Positions 8,717-16,872 of a stretch of DNA of 64,000 bases are shown here, in pieces; position 1 is the first letter of the stretch, and every line of letters starts with the position of its first letter. Under the pieces are notes generated by a model, which saw only the letters and a program-made list of their open reading frames with translations, was not told the DNA's origin and made no database searches. Origin of the DNA: Pseudomonas cavernicola (GTDB lineage: Bacteria; Pseudomonadota; Gammaproteobacteria; Pseudomonadales; Pseudomonadaceae); assembly GCF_003596405.1 (NCBI RefSeq), contig NZ_QYUR01000006.1:558001-622000 (forward strand), in the 5' to 3' direction. The position numbers and the translations under genes were made by a program.

Positions 8717-10869
8717 CAGACAGTCTCTCCAAAACTAACGGATTTGCCCGCTATACGTCCCGCCCGAGACTGGCTAGCCACCAGAGTCGGCATGTTGTCG
8801 TTTACGATGGCCGGCAGCGCACCACTCGTGCGGTACCTTGCCGTAGAGTCAATCAGGTCACGACTCTTGGGCTCCTCTTGAAGATAGAGTTTCTCTACCT
8901 CTTCGTCTGGTAGATCATTATCGATATCTGAATCAAGTTGTGCTCTTCCGTTGGTACGTGTGCTTTTCCAATTCAGGCGCCAATCGGCCACTCGGCAGAG
9001 ATAGGCATAGAAGGTCGTGTCATCAACGCTCTCCCCCGCGCCGATGGCCACGTCATACGCCAGCACCTGCCGGCTGTGCTCCGGGTTATTCGGAATCGCG
9101 GAGTGAAACGACAAAGCCTCTTGATAACCCTCGCCCTGCAATCGCAGACGCGCCTCGTAAGGGGTTTCTCCACGAGTGACCAATACCTGACCATTGCCTA
9201 ACGCCCGGAATGTAAAGACGTGGGCGGTTTGTGCCGTCTCCTTGCCTTCATTGAGGGACTTCTCGACACTGCCAGCATCACGCCCATACTTGAACGCCGT
9301 TTGCTCATCCAGGGTCTCCTGCCGGGCATGACGAGTGTCCTTGGCCTTCCAACCTTTATTACTCACACCGATGGCGGCATCGATAGGGTCGAGTTTATCC
9401 TTGGCCTGGTACACGCCACTGTTTGAGTTCTCCCCCGGCTCGGCAACGGAACCGTCAGCGGAAAAGTCCGCCTTGGCCGGCACTGGTAATTGGGCGGCGG
9501 TCAGCATCACGCTGTCACCTTTTTTGAACTTGGCGTTTTGTATGTTCCTGTCCTTCCATCCCAAACCGGTGTCCTCCCAAGAAGACTCCCCCTCAATCAT
9601 CAAGGGGTAAACATAGGGAGGAGCGTGTTTACCGATTTCTTCCTTCTGGCCATTGCGCTTACGCAGGGTGAATACGCGCTGATGGAAACGCAGTGGCAGC
9701 GCCGTGCGCGCGGGCAATCCATTGACGGTATCCCCAACACCTCGCCATCCGATTCCCTGGACGTTGCTAAGACCTACAGTTTGATCTTGGGGAGTGAAAT
9801 ACAGGTAGGTGCAACCACGGTTATCCCGCTCGTTAAACGATATGGGCTCTCCACGGATGTTGGCTTGAGACGCTGCGCCGCCGCTCCAGCCGGGCCCGCC
9901 AATGGCGCCGTAACCTTGGCAATTTTTCAGCGCAATACTCGATAACGCTGGAACAGGGTTTGGGGTTCCCGCAATGAACTGAAGAATGCCGTTGAGAGTG
10001 GCAATGCGCGCCTGGGTCGTCTGCTGATAATTCGTCTGAAGTGACTCGGTAAATGGCTCAAACAGGCTATAGGGTGAGTTGAGCATGATCACCCCATCAG
10101 CCGGTTTTATCTCGTCATCCTTGAGGAATGCATGGGCCAACAGGGTGAGCAGCGTGCCCTGACTGTGACCAACCACGTTGATGGTGTCATTCGGATAACG
10201 CTTGCGAATGATCCTGACCAGCACGGCCAGGCGCATGGCGGCGAGCACCATATAACGACGGCTAGGGGCAGAGAACAGCGGATGGGTCGTGGTACCGCCC
10301 AGCGCGTCGATGGGAATGAAGCCGAACAGCATGCCGTTGAAACCCTTACCCCACATATCCGGCAAGTTAGTGGTGGCATTGACGAACTGCCCACCCTCCT
10401 TGGTACCGGCCTTATCCAGACGGTTATTGTTACGATCCAACCATTCCCCATGGGGCTCGGTCTTTTTGATCTGCTCCTCTTCCTCGCGGAACCCCCAATA
10501 GAAAGGGATAACCACACTACGGGTTGAACCACCGTCGCTGGAAGCACTGAACTTGCGCCGGTAGTACACAGCATCGGGGTTGCTCGCTTTACCGTCATCG
10601 TCAGTGGGCAGGCTGTATCCAGCCGACATCAGGTAACCAGGGTTACTGGCGCCGTTAGGCAGGGTCTGCGGCATATCCAGGCGTTCGTTCAGCCCTTGGC
10701 ACAGGCCACGCTCGATACGCTCGTAACAACCGGCAAGATCGTTGACCCCATGCACGACGATGGTCACGCAAGGTTTGGGCGGAGTTGCAATCAGATGTAC
10801 GTCACCACCGCCAGGCAGAGTGATGGCCTTGCCTGAACTGATTGTTCTCATCCGAACCGCATCATTCAT
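8716..10869 (-). CDS. tle3: Type VI phospholipase effector, Tle3-like (DUF3274)
   Basis: A 717-residue alpha/beta hydrolase. An oxyanion-loop motif TIVVHGVNDL lies near residue 40 and the nucleophile elbow VVGHSQGTLL near residues 231-240, with Ser about 235. The C-terminal portion matches DUF3274. In P. aeruginosa, Tle3 is delivered by VgrG2b and attacks phospholipids from the periplasm of the target cell. Here it follows a VgrG gene by 99 nt and overlaps the adaptor gene. It starts behind GGAGAG. There is no signal peptide, as expected for a type VI cargo. No Tli3-type immunity gene is found between vgrG and tle3, which is unusual. Confidence 0.83.
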   Translation of the reverse strand: MNDAVRMRTISSGKAITLPGGGDVHLIATPPKPCVTIVVHGVNDLAGCYERIERGLCQGLNERLDMPQTLPNGASNPGYLMSAGYSLPTDDDGKASNPDAVYYRRKFSASSDGGSTRSVVIPFYWGFREEEEQIKKTEPHGEWLDRNNNRLDKAGTKEGGQFVNATTNLPDMWGKGFNGMLFGFIPIDALGGTTTHPLFSAPSRRYMVLAAMRLAVLVRIIRKRYPNDTINVVGHSQGTLLTLLAHAFLKDDEIKPADGVIMLNSPYSLFEPFTESLQTNYQQTTQARIATLNGILQFIAGTPNPVPALSSIALKNCQGYGAIGGPGWSGGAASQANIRGEPISFNERDNRGCTYLYFTPQDQTVGLSNVQGIGWRGVGDTVNGLPARTALPLRFHQRVFTLRKRNGQKEEIGKHAPPYVYPLMIEGESSWEDTGLGWKDRNIQNAKFKKGDSVMLTAAQLPVPAKADFSADGSVAEPGENSNSGVYQAKDKLDPIDAAIGVSNKGWKAKDTRHARQETLDEQTAFKYGRDAGSVEKSLNEGKETAQTAHVFTFRALGNGQVLVTRGETPYEARLRLQGEGYQEALSFHSAIPNNPEHSRQVLAYDVAIGAGESVDDTTFYAYLCRVADWRLNWKSTRTNGRAQLDSDIDNDLPDEEVEKLYLQEEPKSRDLIDSTARYRTSGALPAIVNDNMPTLVASQSRAGRIAGKSVSFGETV

Positions 10870-10968
10870 TGGTGCTCTCCTTGCTTCTGCCTGGTTATCC
10901 TTCTGTCCAGGCAGCTGTCTGAATTTGGGGGCCGCTACGAATCCGCTGTGCCCACCCGCTCTGGATTT

Positions 10969-13476
10969 TTATACGCCAGCCTTTGAAAGCATCATGCGCA
11001 CACTGGCGATGTTCATCGCATCTTTCTGCAGTAACTGAGTGGCCCCTGTTGCATCAGTGGTGCCTTCGACAATCTCACCATTGGCCATGGTGATTTTGTA
11101 GGGCACATTAGGCATCGCTGATTGGCCATCGATCTGCTTGAGCATGAAACGCCGTTGGGTATCCCCCACCTTGAACTTCGGCAGCTCGGTATCGAGACTC
11201 GCGCCACCCAGCATGCTGTGTTTAGCCGCCTTGACGGTAAAGTTGCCCGGCATGCCCAGCTCGATGTTGCCCCCTTTGAGGGTGAGGTAAGCGCCACCGC
11301 ACATCAGGGTGATGTGCTCCTTGGCGGAGACCAATACATGCTGGTTGCTCGCACTGACCTCCATACTCTGGTCCGCCTCCAGGCGGATGTTGTTCTTCTG
11401 CGCCTGCAATAGCATCAGCCCCTGGTGGGTGATGTGGCGCATCTCACCACTTTGCGCGAACAACCCGAGGTCGGTGCCGGCGTTGACCACGAACTTCTGC
11501 CCTGAAGTCAGTTGCTGGTTCTGCTGGGCCACGCTGTCGATATGCTCGCCGGCCGCCAGCGTGACGCTGTTAGGAGACACTGCAGCGATACCGGCCTGAC
11601 CGCTCAGGGCAATGGCTGGTTTGCCGCCGTTGGTCTTGTCCGACTCATCGTTTGCTCCGTGCCCCAAGTCACGAATCGCTTCACTGAGCGTCTTCTGAGG
11701 CTCGGTGTCATGACCAACACCTTCATGGTCTGCAGCGTAGTCGCCCAATTCCTTGGCCAGTTGCAGAGCCGCCTCCAATACCTGAACGGCAGTGACACGG
11801 TTCAGGTGACCACCGCTGGCATTCAGCTGTTCTTCGGTGCTGAGCAGCAGGCCCTTGGCCGCTCGCATTGCACCATGCTCGTCGGTACGCAGCTCGAAAC
11901 CTTCACCACGCGGAGCGCCACCGTCGGGACGCGGGTGAGTCAGATACCCCAGGTGTAAGGCGGTACTGCCGTGATCGCTCATCAGGGCTGCGCTGATTTC
12001 CTTGGTGGTGTCATCGATGCGCAATTCGTTGGCGCGGCTGCCTTTGTATTCCTTGCTCTTGATGGTGCTGAGGATCTTGTGATTCGGTAGCTGGTACGGC
12101 GGCATGTTGCTCGCACGGTAAGTGCGGCCGGTAATGATCGGCTGGTCACAATCGCCGTCTAGGTAGTCAACGATGACTTCCTGACCAATGCGGGGGATTG
12201 CCATATGCCCCCAGTCGGCGCCGGCCCAATTCTGCGAGACCCGGACCCAGCAGGAACTGAAGTCATTGTTCTTGCCTTCCCGGTCCCATGAGAATTGAAC
12301 CTTTACCCGGCCAAACTCATCCGTGTGTATCTCCTCTCCTTGGGGGCCCACCACACTCGCGACCTGCGGCCCGTCAATACGGGGCTTAGGCAGGGGCAGT
12401 GGGCGCCACTCCATTTGTTCAGGAATGATCTCGGCGGTGAAATCGTAGCTCACCCCCATTTCGGCGTCGGCGGACTCTTCCTGCTGACTGGCGTGCTGCA
12501 CACCTCTGTGGGTGATCCGCACCGACCGCCACCAACGGTTGAAATCTTCCCGGGGGTGGCCCGTCAACTGGAAGGAAAGGCCCGGAATCAAGCGCGGATC
12601 GTCACCTTCGACCATGGCGATTTGCGCGTCCCGACGGTGGCCCCGCAAGCGGTTTTCAGTGAAGGGTTTGCCAGCAGCGCTGGCCTTGTACCGCCCCGGA
12701 TAATCGTAGCGCTCATAGTGCGAAGCCTGATGTTCCAGGTCTTCGCCGGCGAGACGCTGTTGCTGGTTGAAAGCGGGACGTTTGAAGGTGTAGTCACGCT
12801 GCGTCTGCTCGGCCGTGCGGACATTTTCCGTGTAACTGAACGCATAGAGCACTGGCCGTTCAGCATCTCCCGCCGGCTGTGCGCTGTACAGCACCGGATC
12901 ACCCTGGATGCGCTCCTGAACGTAGAGTTTGTCGCTCTGGATCAGCGTGTGAGAAGTCGCGTCGGATTTGAAGTAGTAGAACAAGCCTTCTTCCGTAGAA
13001 AGCCGATCGAACCAATAAAGGTCAGTGTCACCGGCTTGGGCACAGTATTCGCGAGGCAGGTGCTCGGTATGGATGTTTGGCTGATAGTCCAGAATGCCCT
13101 GCTCGGCCAATACCGATTTGAGTATTTCGGGCACGCTTTTTTGCTGGAAGATCCGCCAGTCGGAACTCAGACCAAGCCGGGCAAGCTGCGGTTCGACCAC
13201 GAGGCGGTAACGTGTACGGCGAAACCCGGTTTTACCCTGGGTGAAGCTGGAGACCAGGCCATGGACATGGCGGACAGCCGTGGTGCCTTTCCAGATCGTC
13301 AGCAACGCCGGCTGATCGAGAACCTGAGCAAAATCGATAGTGGGGTTGTTACTGGCCAGTTCGAGCGTCAGTCGGTAAGGCTCGGAAATCGCTTCTTCCA
13401 GGGTGAACTCTACGACCTCGAACTCCATCCGGCCGGACAGCACGGAGAAGGTGAATCTCAAATCCCTTTGACGCAT
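10969..13476 (-). CDS. vgrG: Type VI secretion tip protein VgrG
   Basis: An 835-residue spike protein. The N-terminal gp27-like part (FEVVEFTLEEAISEPYRLTL) leads to a gp5-like OB fold around residues 380-470 (HTDEFGRVKVQFSWDREG, CWVRVSQNWAG). A DUF2345 beta-prism follows (about 600-760). The last 65 residues form an extra domain, probably a transthyretin-like cargo platform (NVPYKITMANGEIVEGTTDA). A good AGGGAG ribosome site lies before the ATG. It is the first gene of the effector operon. No other type VI structural genes are in the window, so this is an orphan cluster relying on an apparatus elsewhere. Confidence 0.93.
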   Translation of the reverse strand: MRQRDLRFTFSVLSGRMEFEVVEFTLEEAISEPYRLTLELASNNPTIDFAQVLDQPALLTIWKGTTAVRHVHGLVSSFTQGKTGFRRTRYRLVVEPQLARLGLSSDWRIFQQKSVPEILKSVLAEQGILDYQPNIHTEHLPREYCAQAGDTDLYWFDRLSTEEGLFYYFKSDATSHTLIQSDKLYVQERIQGDPVLYSAQPAGDAERPVLYAFSYTENVRTAEQTQRDYTFKRPAFNQQQRLAGEDLEHQASHYERYDYPGRYKASAAGKPFTENRLRGHRRDAQIAMVEGDDPRLIPGLSFQLTGHPREDFNRWWRSVRITHRGVQHASQQEESADAEMGVSYDFTAEIIPEQMEWRPLPLPKPRIDGPQVASVVGPQGEEIHTDEFGRVKVQFSWDREGKNNDFSSCWVRVSQNWAGADWGHMAIPRIGQEVIVDYLDGDCDQPIITGRTYRASNMPPYQLPNHKILSTIKSKEYKGSRANELRIDDTTKEISAALMSDHGSTALHLGYLTHPRPDGGAPRGEGFELRTDEHGAMRAAKGLLLSTEEQLNASGGHLNRVTAVQVLEAALQLAKELGDYAADHEGVGHDTEPQKTLSEAIRDLGHGANDESDKTNGGKPAIALSGQAGIAAVSPNSVTLAAGEHIDSVAQQNQQLTSGQKFVVNAGTDLGLFAQSGEMRHITHQGLMLLQAQKNNIRLEADQSMEVSASNQHVLVSAKEHITLMCGGAYLTLKGGNIELGMPGNFTVKAAKHSMLGGASLDTELPKFKVGDTQRRFMLKQIDGQSAMPNVPYKITMANGEIVEGTTDATGATQLLQKDAMNIASVRMMLSKAGV

Positions 13477-13562
13477 ATAACTGCTCCCTAGTCAAAATAA
13501 TGGACGCTACGCGGGGAAACGAACCTCAACCGCTTAACGGGGCCGATACTTAACGCAAGCAC

Positions 13563-13781
13563 CTAACGAGGTACAGCAACCGACTTGTGAGCGTCACAGG
13601 CACCATCGTTGAACATTCGGAGCAATGCTTCGGGTATGGCCTGGCCGCTTGCTGGCCGGGTCAACGTCGAATACGCAGGTTTACCGATGGGCTCATTGCC
13701 GATGACGACAAGGACTTGAAGGGCATGCTTGACACCGTTAAGGGTCAAACTGAATAGCGTTTGCGGAAAAGCGTTGAACAT
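13563..13781 (-). pseudogene. VgrG N-terminal fragment fused to unrelated sequence
   Basis: An open frame of 72 codons on the same strand as, and just upstream of, vgrG. Its first 37 residues (MFNAFPQTLFSLTLNGVKHA, then LQVLVVIGNEPIGKPAY) look like the start of a second VgrG. After that the resemblance stops abruptly, and the remaining 35 residues (ending MFNDGACDAHKSVAVPR) are something else that I do not recognise. This looks like a deletion joint left by recombination between vgrG copies. Confidence 0.6.
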
Positions 13782-13811
13782 CCATTGTTCCTTTTCACCG
13801 TGGCGACGCAC

Positions 13812-14198
13812 GGGGGGTTATCACAACCATGGTGGTGCCGAAGGCACACTGAACAAGCCGCACCGAGCCATCACAAGCTCGTTTTTTAAGTACGCTAACA
13901 AGGCTGCGAAAAAATTGCTGTAGGAAACGTCCTAAAACTCATCCGTTTTTGCAATGGTTCAGAATTGGGCTAGCGAGCGAGAGGAGAGACAACGGGGATG
14001 CTGTTGAGTTCATTTCCCGCACCCATCACAGCATTCAAGCTAATAACCCGAGATCAGCAGAGGTCCCTTCATGATCTGCCCCCACACAATTGCCCGATAT
14101 TCCCTCTAGCAAAATTGGCGACGTGGTTTATCGTAACGATCGTCTCATCACAAAAAATCCTGGGATAGCCCAGAGCCCCTAGACAAACGCAGGGTAGC
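13812..14198. other. Island region with no recognised gene
   Basis: 387 bases between the vgrG fragment and the split acetyltransferase gene. I see no credible gene on either strand. A small CTGGGATAGCCCAG hairpin near 14159-14172 is the only structure. It probably holds the acetyltransferase promoter and remnants of deleted sequence. Confidence 0.35.
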
Positions 14199-14403
14199 AT
14201 GACCATACGGCACAATTTCTTTGCCAAAAAGCCTTGCGCTTGCTCCGACGCGGAGATTCGGGAGTTCATGAGCCTTGTCGAGAGAGGCGGCGAGGTCGTA
14301 TCTGCCGGACTGGCAAGGCGTATAAGAGGGGCTGCACAATTAGCGTTCCTTGAGGTTGACGGTCATCTTGCCGGGGTTGCTGGACTCAAACATCCCGATC
14401 CGG

Positions 14404-15754
14404 GGGGTGTACGGGATTTTGTGTAAACGGGATCTCGGTTAAACCGGCAACAGCCGATCTTCGAACTGGATACTGAAGCGATTCAAGGCCGCTTTCCAGT
14501 CCCGGATCGGCATCGTCCACTTCTTGCTGATGTTGTTCAGCGCCAGATAAAACAACTTCATGACCGCATCGTCAGTCGGAAATGAAGCGCGGGTCTTGAT
14601 CACTTTGCGCAGGCTCATGTTGATCGATTCGATGGCGTTGGTGGTGTAGATCACCTTGCGGATCTCGGCCGGATAATCGAAAAACGGTATGACTCGCGCC
14701 CAGTTCCGCCGCCAGGACAGGCTGATCGACTGGTATTCAGCATCCCATTTAGCTTCAAAATCGCAGAGCCTTTGTTCGGCCAGTTCGACAGTCGTCGAGG
14801 TGTAAATTAGCTTGAGATCGGCGGCCACCTCCTTTTGCCGTTTCCACGACACGAAGTTCAGGCTGTTGCGCACCATGTGCACGATGCAGAGCTGGACGGC
14901 AGCCTTCGGGTAGACCGTTTCAATCGCTTCCGGGAAGCCCTTGAGGCCGTCCACGCAGGCGATGAAGATGTCCTGCACGCCACGGTTCTTAAGTTCGGTG
15001 ACCACCTGTAGCCAGAACTTGGCGCCCTCGGTCTGGGCAATCCATAAGCCCAGCACTTCCTTGTGACCGGCCAGGTTGACGCCGATGGCCAGGTAAACCG
15101 CCTTGTTGCGCACCGCGCCGGCATCGCGCACTTTGACGTGAATACAGTCCAGGTAGAGGATCGGGTAGAGCGCATCCAGCGGCCGCGCCTGCCAGAGCTT
15201 GACCTCCTCACTCACCGCGTCGGTGATGGCCGAGATCAGGCTGGGAGAGACCTCGGCGCCGTACATTTCCTCCAGGTGCGCCTGGATCTCTCGCACGCTC
15301 AGGCCGCGGGCGTACAGGGAGATGACCTTGTCGTCGAATCCGGTCCAGCGGGTTTGGTGCTTGGCGACGAGTTGCGGTTCGAACGAAGCCTGTCGGTCGC
15401 GAGGGATCTCGAGCGTCAATTCGCCGAAATCACCTTTGAGGGTCTTGCCGCTGTGGCCGTTGCGGGCGTTTGCGGCGGTGTTGGTGACCGCCCCGCTTTT
15501 GGCGTGCCCCAAGTGTTCGGTCATCTCGGACTCAAGCGCTCGCTCGACCAGCATCTTGGTGAGCTGCTTGAGCAGGCCGTTTTCGCCGATGAGGTCTTCA
15601 GATTTCTTGTAGTTGACCAGCAAGCTGTCGGCTAATTTGAGCAGCTCTGGATCGGGCTTGGTCCGTTTGGTGCGTTTCGGTACGGTCATTGGAATTCCTT
15701 GGGGTAGGCAGTCTCCTGCCAAATGACCGTTTACACAAAACTAAAAACACCCTC
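14404..15754 (-). mobile_element. IS256-family insertion sequence, complete, with 9-bp target duplication
   Basis: 1,351 bp. The ends are imperfect inverted repeats: GGGGTGT... on the left and, read inward from the right, GAGGGTGT..., each leading to TTTTGTGTAAACGG. The target duplication CCGATCCGG is present at 14395-14403 and 15755-15763. The single gene inside is an intact transposase. Eight- to nine-base duplications are normal for this family. Confidence 0.9.
14439..15689 (-). CDS. IS256-family transposase
   Basis: A 416-residue mutator-type DDE transposase. I start it at MTVPKRTKRTKPDPE (15689), behind GGAA; an in-frame ATG 33 bases upstream is less likely. The DDE triad is visible in LYLDCIHVKVRD, IACVDGLKGFPEAI and the glutamate of TTNAIESINMSLRKV. 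The frame is unbroken and the ends of the element are present, so it may still be active. Confidence 0.95.
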   Translation of the reverse strand: MTVPKRTKRTKPDPELLKLADSLLVNYKKSEDLIGENGLLKQLTKMLVERALESEMTEHLGHAKSGAVTNTAANARNGHSGKTLKGDFGELTLEIPRDRQASFEPQLVAKHQTRWTGFDDKVISLYARGLSVREIQAHLEEMYGAEVSPSLISAITDAVSEEVKLWQARPLDALYPILYLDCIHVKVRDAGAVRNKAVYLAIGVNLAGHKEVLGLWIAQTEGAKFWLQVVTELKNRGVQDIFIACVDGLKGFPEAIETVYPKAAVQLCIVHMVRNSLNFVSWKRQKEVAADLKLIYTSTTVELAEQRLCDFEAKWDAEYQSISLSWRRNWARVIPFFDYPAEIRKVIYTTNAIESINMSLRKVIKTRASFPTDDAVMKLFYLALNNISKKWTMPIRDWKAALNRFSIQFEDRLLPV

Positions 15755-16101
15755 CCGATCCGGGTTATCGAACCCGAATTGCGTCAACCTCGAAGACAGC
15801 GCTGCACCCATCATCATTCCCGTATGAACTGGGCTGGGTTTTTATCGCACCAGAAGCCAGAGGCAACGGTTTCGCACAAAACCTCTCACAAGCCGCTATG
15901 GCTTTTGCTGAAGGACAAGGAATATTTGCCACCTCTCACACAGACAATACCCTCATGCATCGTACGCTAACCAGACTTGGCTTCATCCAGTCCGGCGCGC
16001 CATACCCCTCGACAAACGCCACGCGCCATTTGCAACTGTTCACCCGACCACCTACAAAGCAATAGCTGTTTTCTGAACTGCACCTCCTACGCAAGACCTA
16101 T

Positions 16102-16127
16102 GTGGGGGGACAAATGGGGGGACATAA
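16102..16127 (+). repeat. Right G-rich boundary repeat of the accessory island
   Basis: GTGGGGGG ACAAAT GGGGGG ACATAA. It is the same block as at 6328-6356 apart from the longer first G run and small changes. It lies between the split acetyltransferase and the terminator of the DUF2058 gene. Confidence 0.6.
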
Positions 16128-16172
16128 CTCAACCCCCTTTAAAAACCCAAGCAAACAAGGCCAAAACTCAAC

Positions 16173-16199
16173 AAAAACGCCGGGCATTGCCCGGCTTTT
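16173..16199 (-). terminator. Terminator of the DUF2058 gene
   Basis: GCCGGGC / GCCCGGC stem (16179-16185, 16189-16195) flanked by an A-run on one side and a T-run on the other, so it can work in both directions. On the minus strand it follows the DUF2058 stop closely. It is near-identical to the terminator at 6185-6201. Confidence 0.8.
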
Positions 16200-16212
16200 C
16201 AGCATTTCAACC

Positions 16213-16752
16213 TCACCACATCAGATCATCAGGCACCTGATATGCCGCATACGGATCGTCCGCATCCGGCGCTTCGGTCGGGGTGTTGAGCAGTATCACG
16301 CGACGCGGATCGCGCTCTTGAATCTTCAAGGCGGCCTCACGCGGGATCACTTCATAACCACCGCCATGCTGAACGATGGCCAAAGAACCACGGCTCAGCT
16401 TGTCACGCATCAGGTTGTTGACGGAGAGGCGCTTGACCTTCTTATCGTCGACAAAATTGTAGTAATCCTCGGTGGTCAACTTAGGTAGACGGCTCTGCTC
16501 GATCAGTTGTTTGATCTGCGCAGCCTCGGCCTTCTTCTGTGCCTTTTCCTGCTGCTGACGGTTCAGTTCCTGATCGCGCGCAGCCTTCTCGGCCATGGCT
16601 TGCAAGGCAGCACGCTTCTGCGAATCGTCGACCTCGATTTGGCCCTTGTGCTCCAAGCGTTTCTGCTTCTGTTTTTCTTTGCCGACCTGTTTGGCCTGCT
16701 TTTGGTTGACCAGACCGGCTTTCAGCAATTGGTCGCGGAGAGAAAGACTCAT
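16213..16752 (-). CDS. DUF2058 family protein (YaiL-like)
   Basis: A 179-residue protein started at MSLSLRDQLLKAGLVNQKQA. An upstream in-frame ATG exists but would read through a repeat element. The centre (about 20-95) is a highly charged, Lys/Gln/Glu-rich coiled coil, and the C-terminal half carries the conserved LTTEDYYNFVDDKKVKRLSV. The family is cytoplasmic and of unknown function, with a nucleic-acid-binding look. In pseudomonads it lies close to mazG/relA, as here; 120 bases with a palindromic repeat separate it from mazG. Confidence 0.88.
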   Translation of the reverse strand: MSLSLRDQLLKAGLVNQKQAKQVGKEKQKQKRLEHKGQIEVDDSQKRAALQAMAEKAARDQELNRQQQEKAQKKAEAAQIKQLIEQSRLPKLTTEDYYNFVDDKKVKRLSVNNLMRDKLSRGSLAIVQHGGGYEVIPREAALKIQERDPRRVILLNTPTEAPDADDPYAAYQVPDDLMW

Positions 16753-16780
16753 AACCTGCGCCTTACAATGAATTTGAAAT

Positions 16781-16869
16781 GTAGGGTGGGTGAAACCCAT
16801 CGGCGGCGCAGCTAAACGCCACAACCTGATTATCCAACCCGATGACCAATTGGGGGGTACCCACCCTAC
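16781..16869. repeat. Inverted-repeat element of the GTAGGGTGGGT type, 89 bp
   Basis: The ends GTAGGGTGGGT and ACCCACCCTAC are perfect 11-bp inverted repeats at the two edges of the mazG-DUF2058 gap. The same ends, with one base changed, bound elements at 34464-34498 and 39434-39494. The three inner parts differ in length. It looks like a small non-coding repeat family in this genome. Confidence 0.7.
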
Positions 16870-16872
16870 GCA

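Larger units (their letters stand above)
14199..16065 (+). pseudogene. GNAT-family acetyltransferase gene split by an IS256-type element
   Basis: The first 68 codons (MTIRHNFFAKKPCACSDAEI onward) lie left of the insertion element and the rest lies right of it. Removing 14404-15754 plus one copy of the 9-bp duplication restores one frame of 168 residues through HPDPGYRTRIAS to the stop at 16063-16065. The right part carries the acetyl-CoA-binding signature VFIAPEARGNGFAQNLSQAA and a C-terminal TLTRLGFIQSG, both typical of GNAT enzymes. The substrate is unknown. The exact restoration shows the insertion is recent compared with the decay of the island integrase. Confidence 0.85.
6328..16127. other. 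Genomic island: integrase remnant, type VI effector module, IS256
   Basis: About 9.8 kb inserted between the purMN operon and the DUF2058/mazG block. The two ends carry the same G-rich repeat. A decayed P4-type integrase lies just inside the left end. The cargo is vgrG-tle3-tla3, a vgrG fragment and an IS-split acetyltransferase gene. No tRNA gene is seen at either edge, so the target would be intergenic. The island reading is inference from repeats, content and interruption of housekeeping genes. Confidence 0.65.

Noticed and set aside
12295..13491. 398-codon plus-strand frame
   Set aside because: Antisense of vgrG, which has full-length family similarity and a proper ribosome site.
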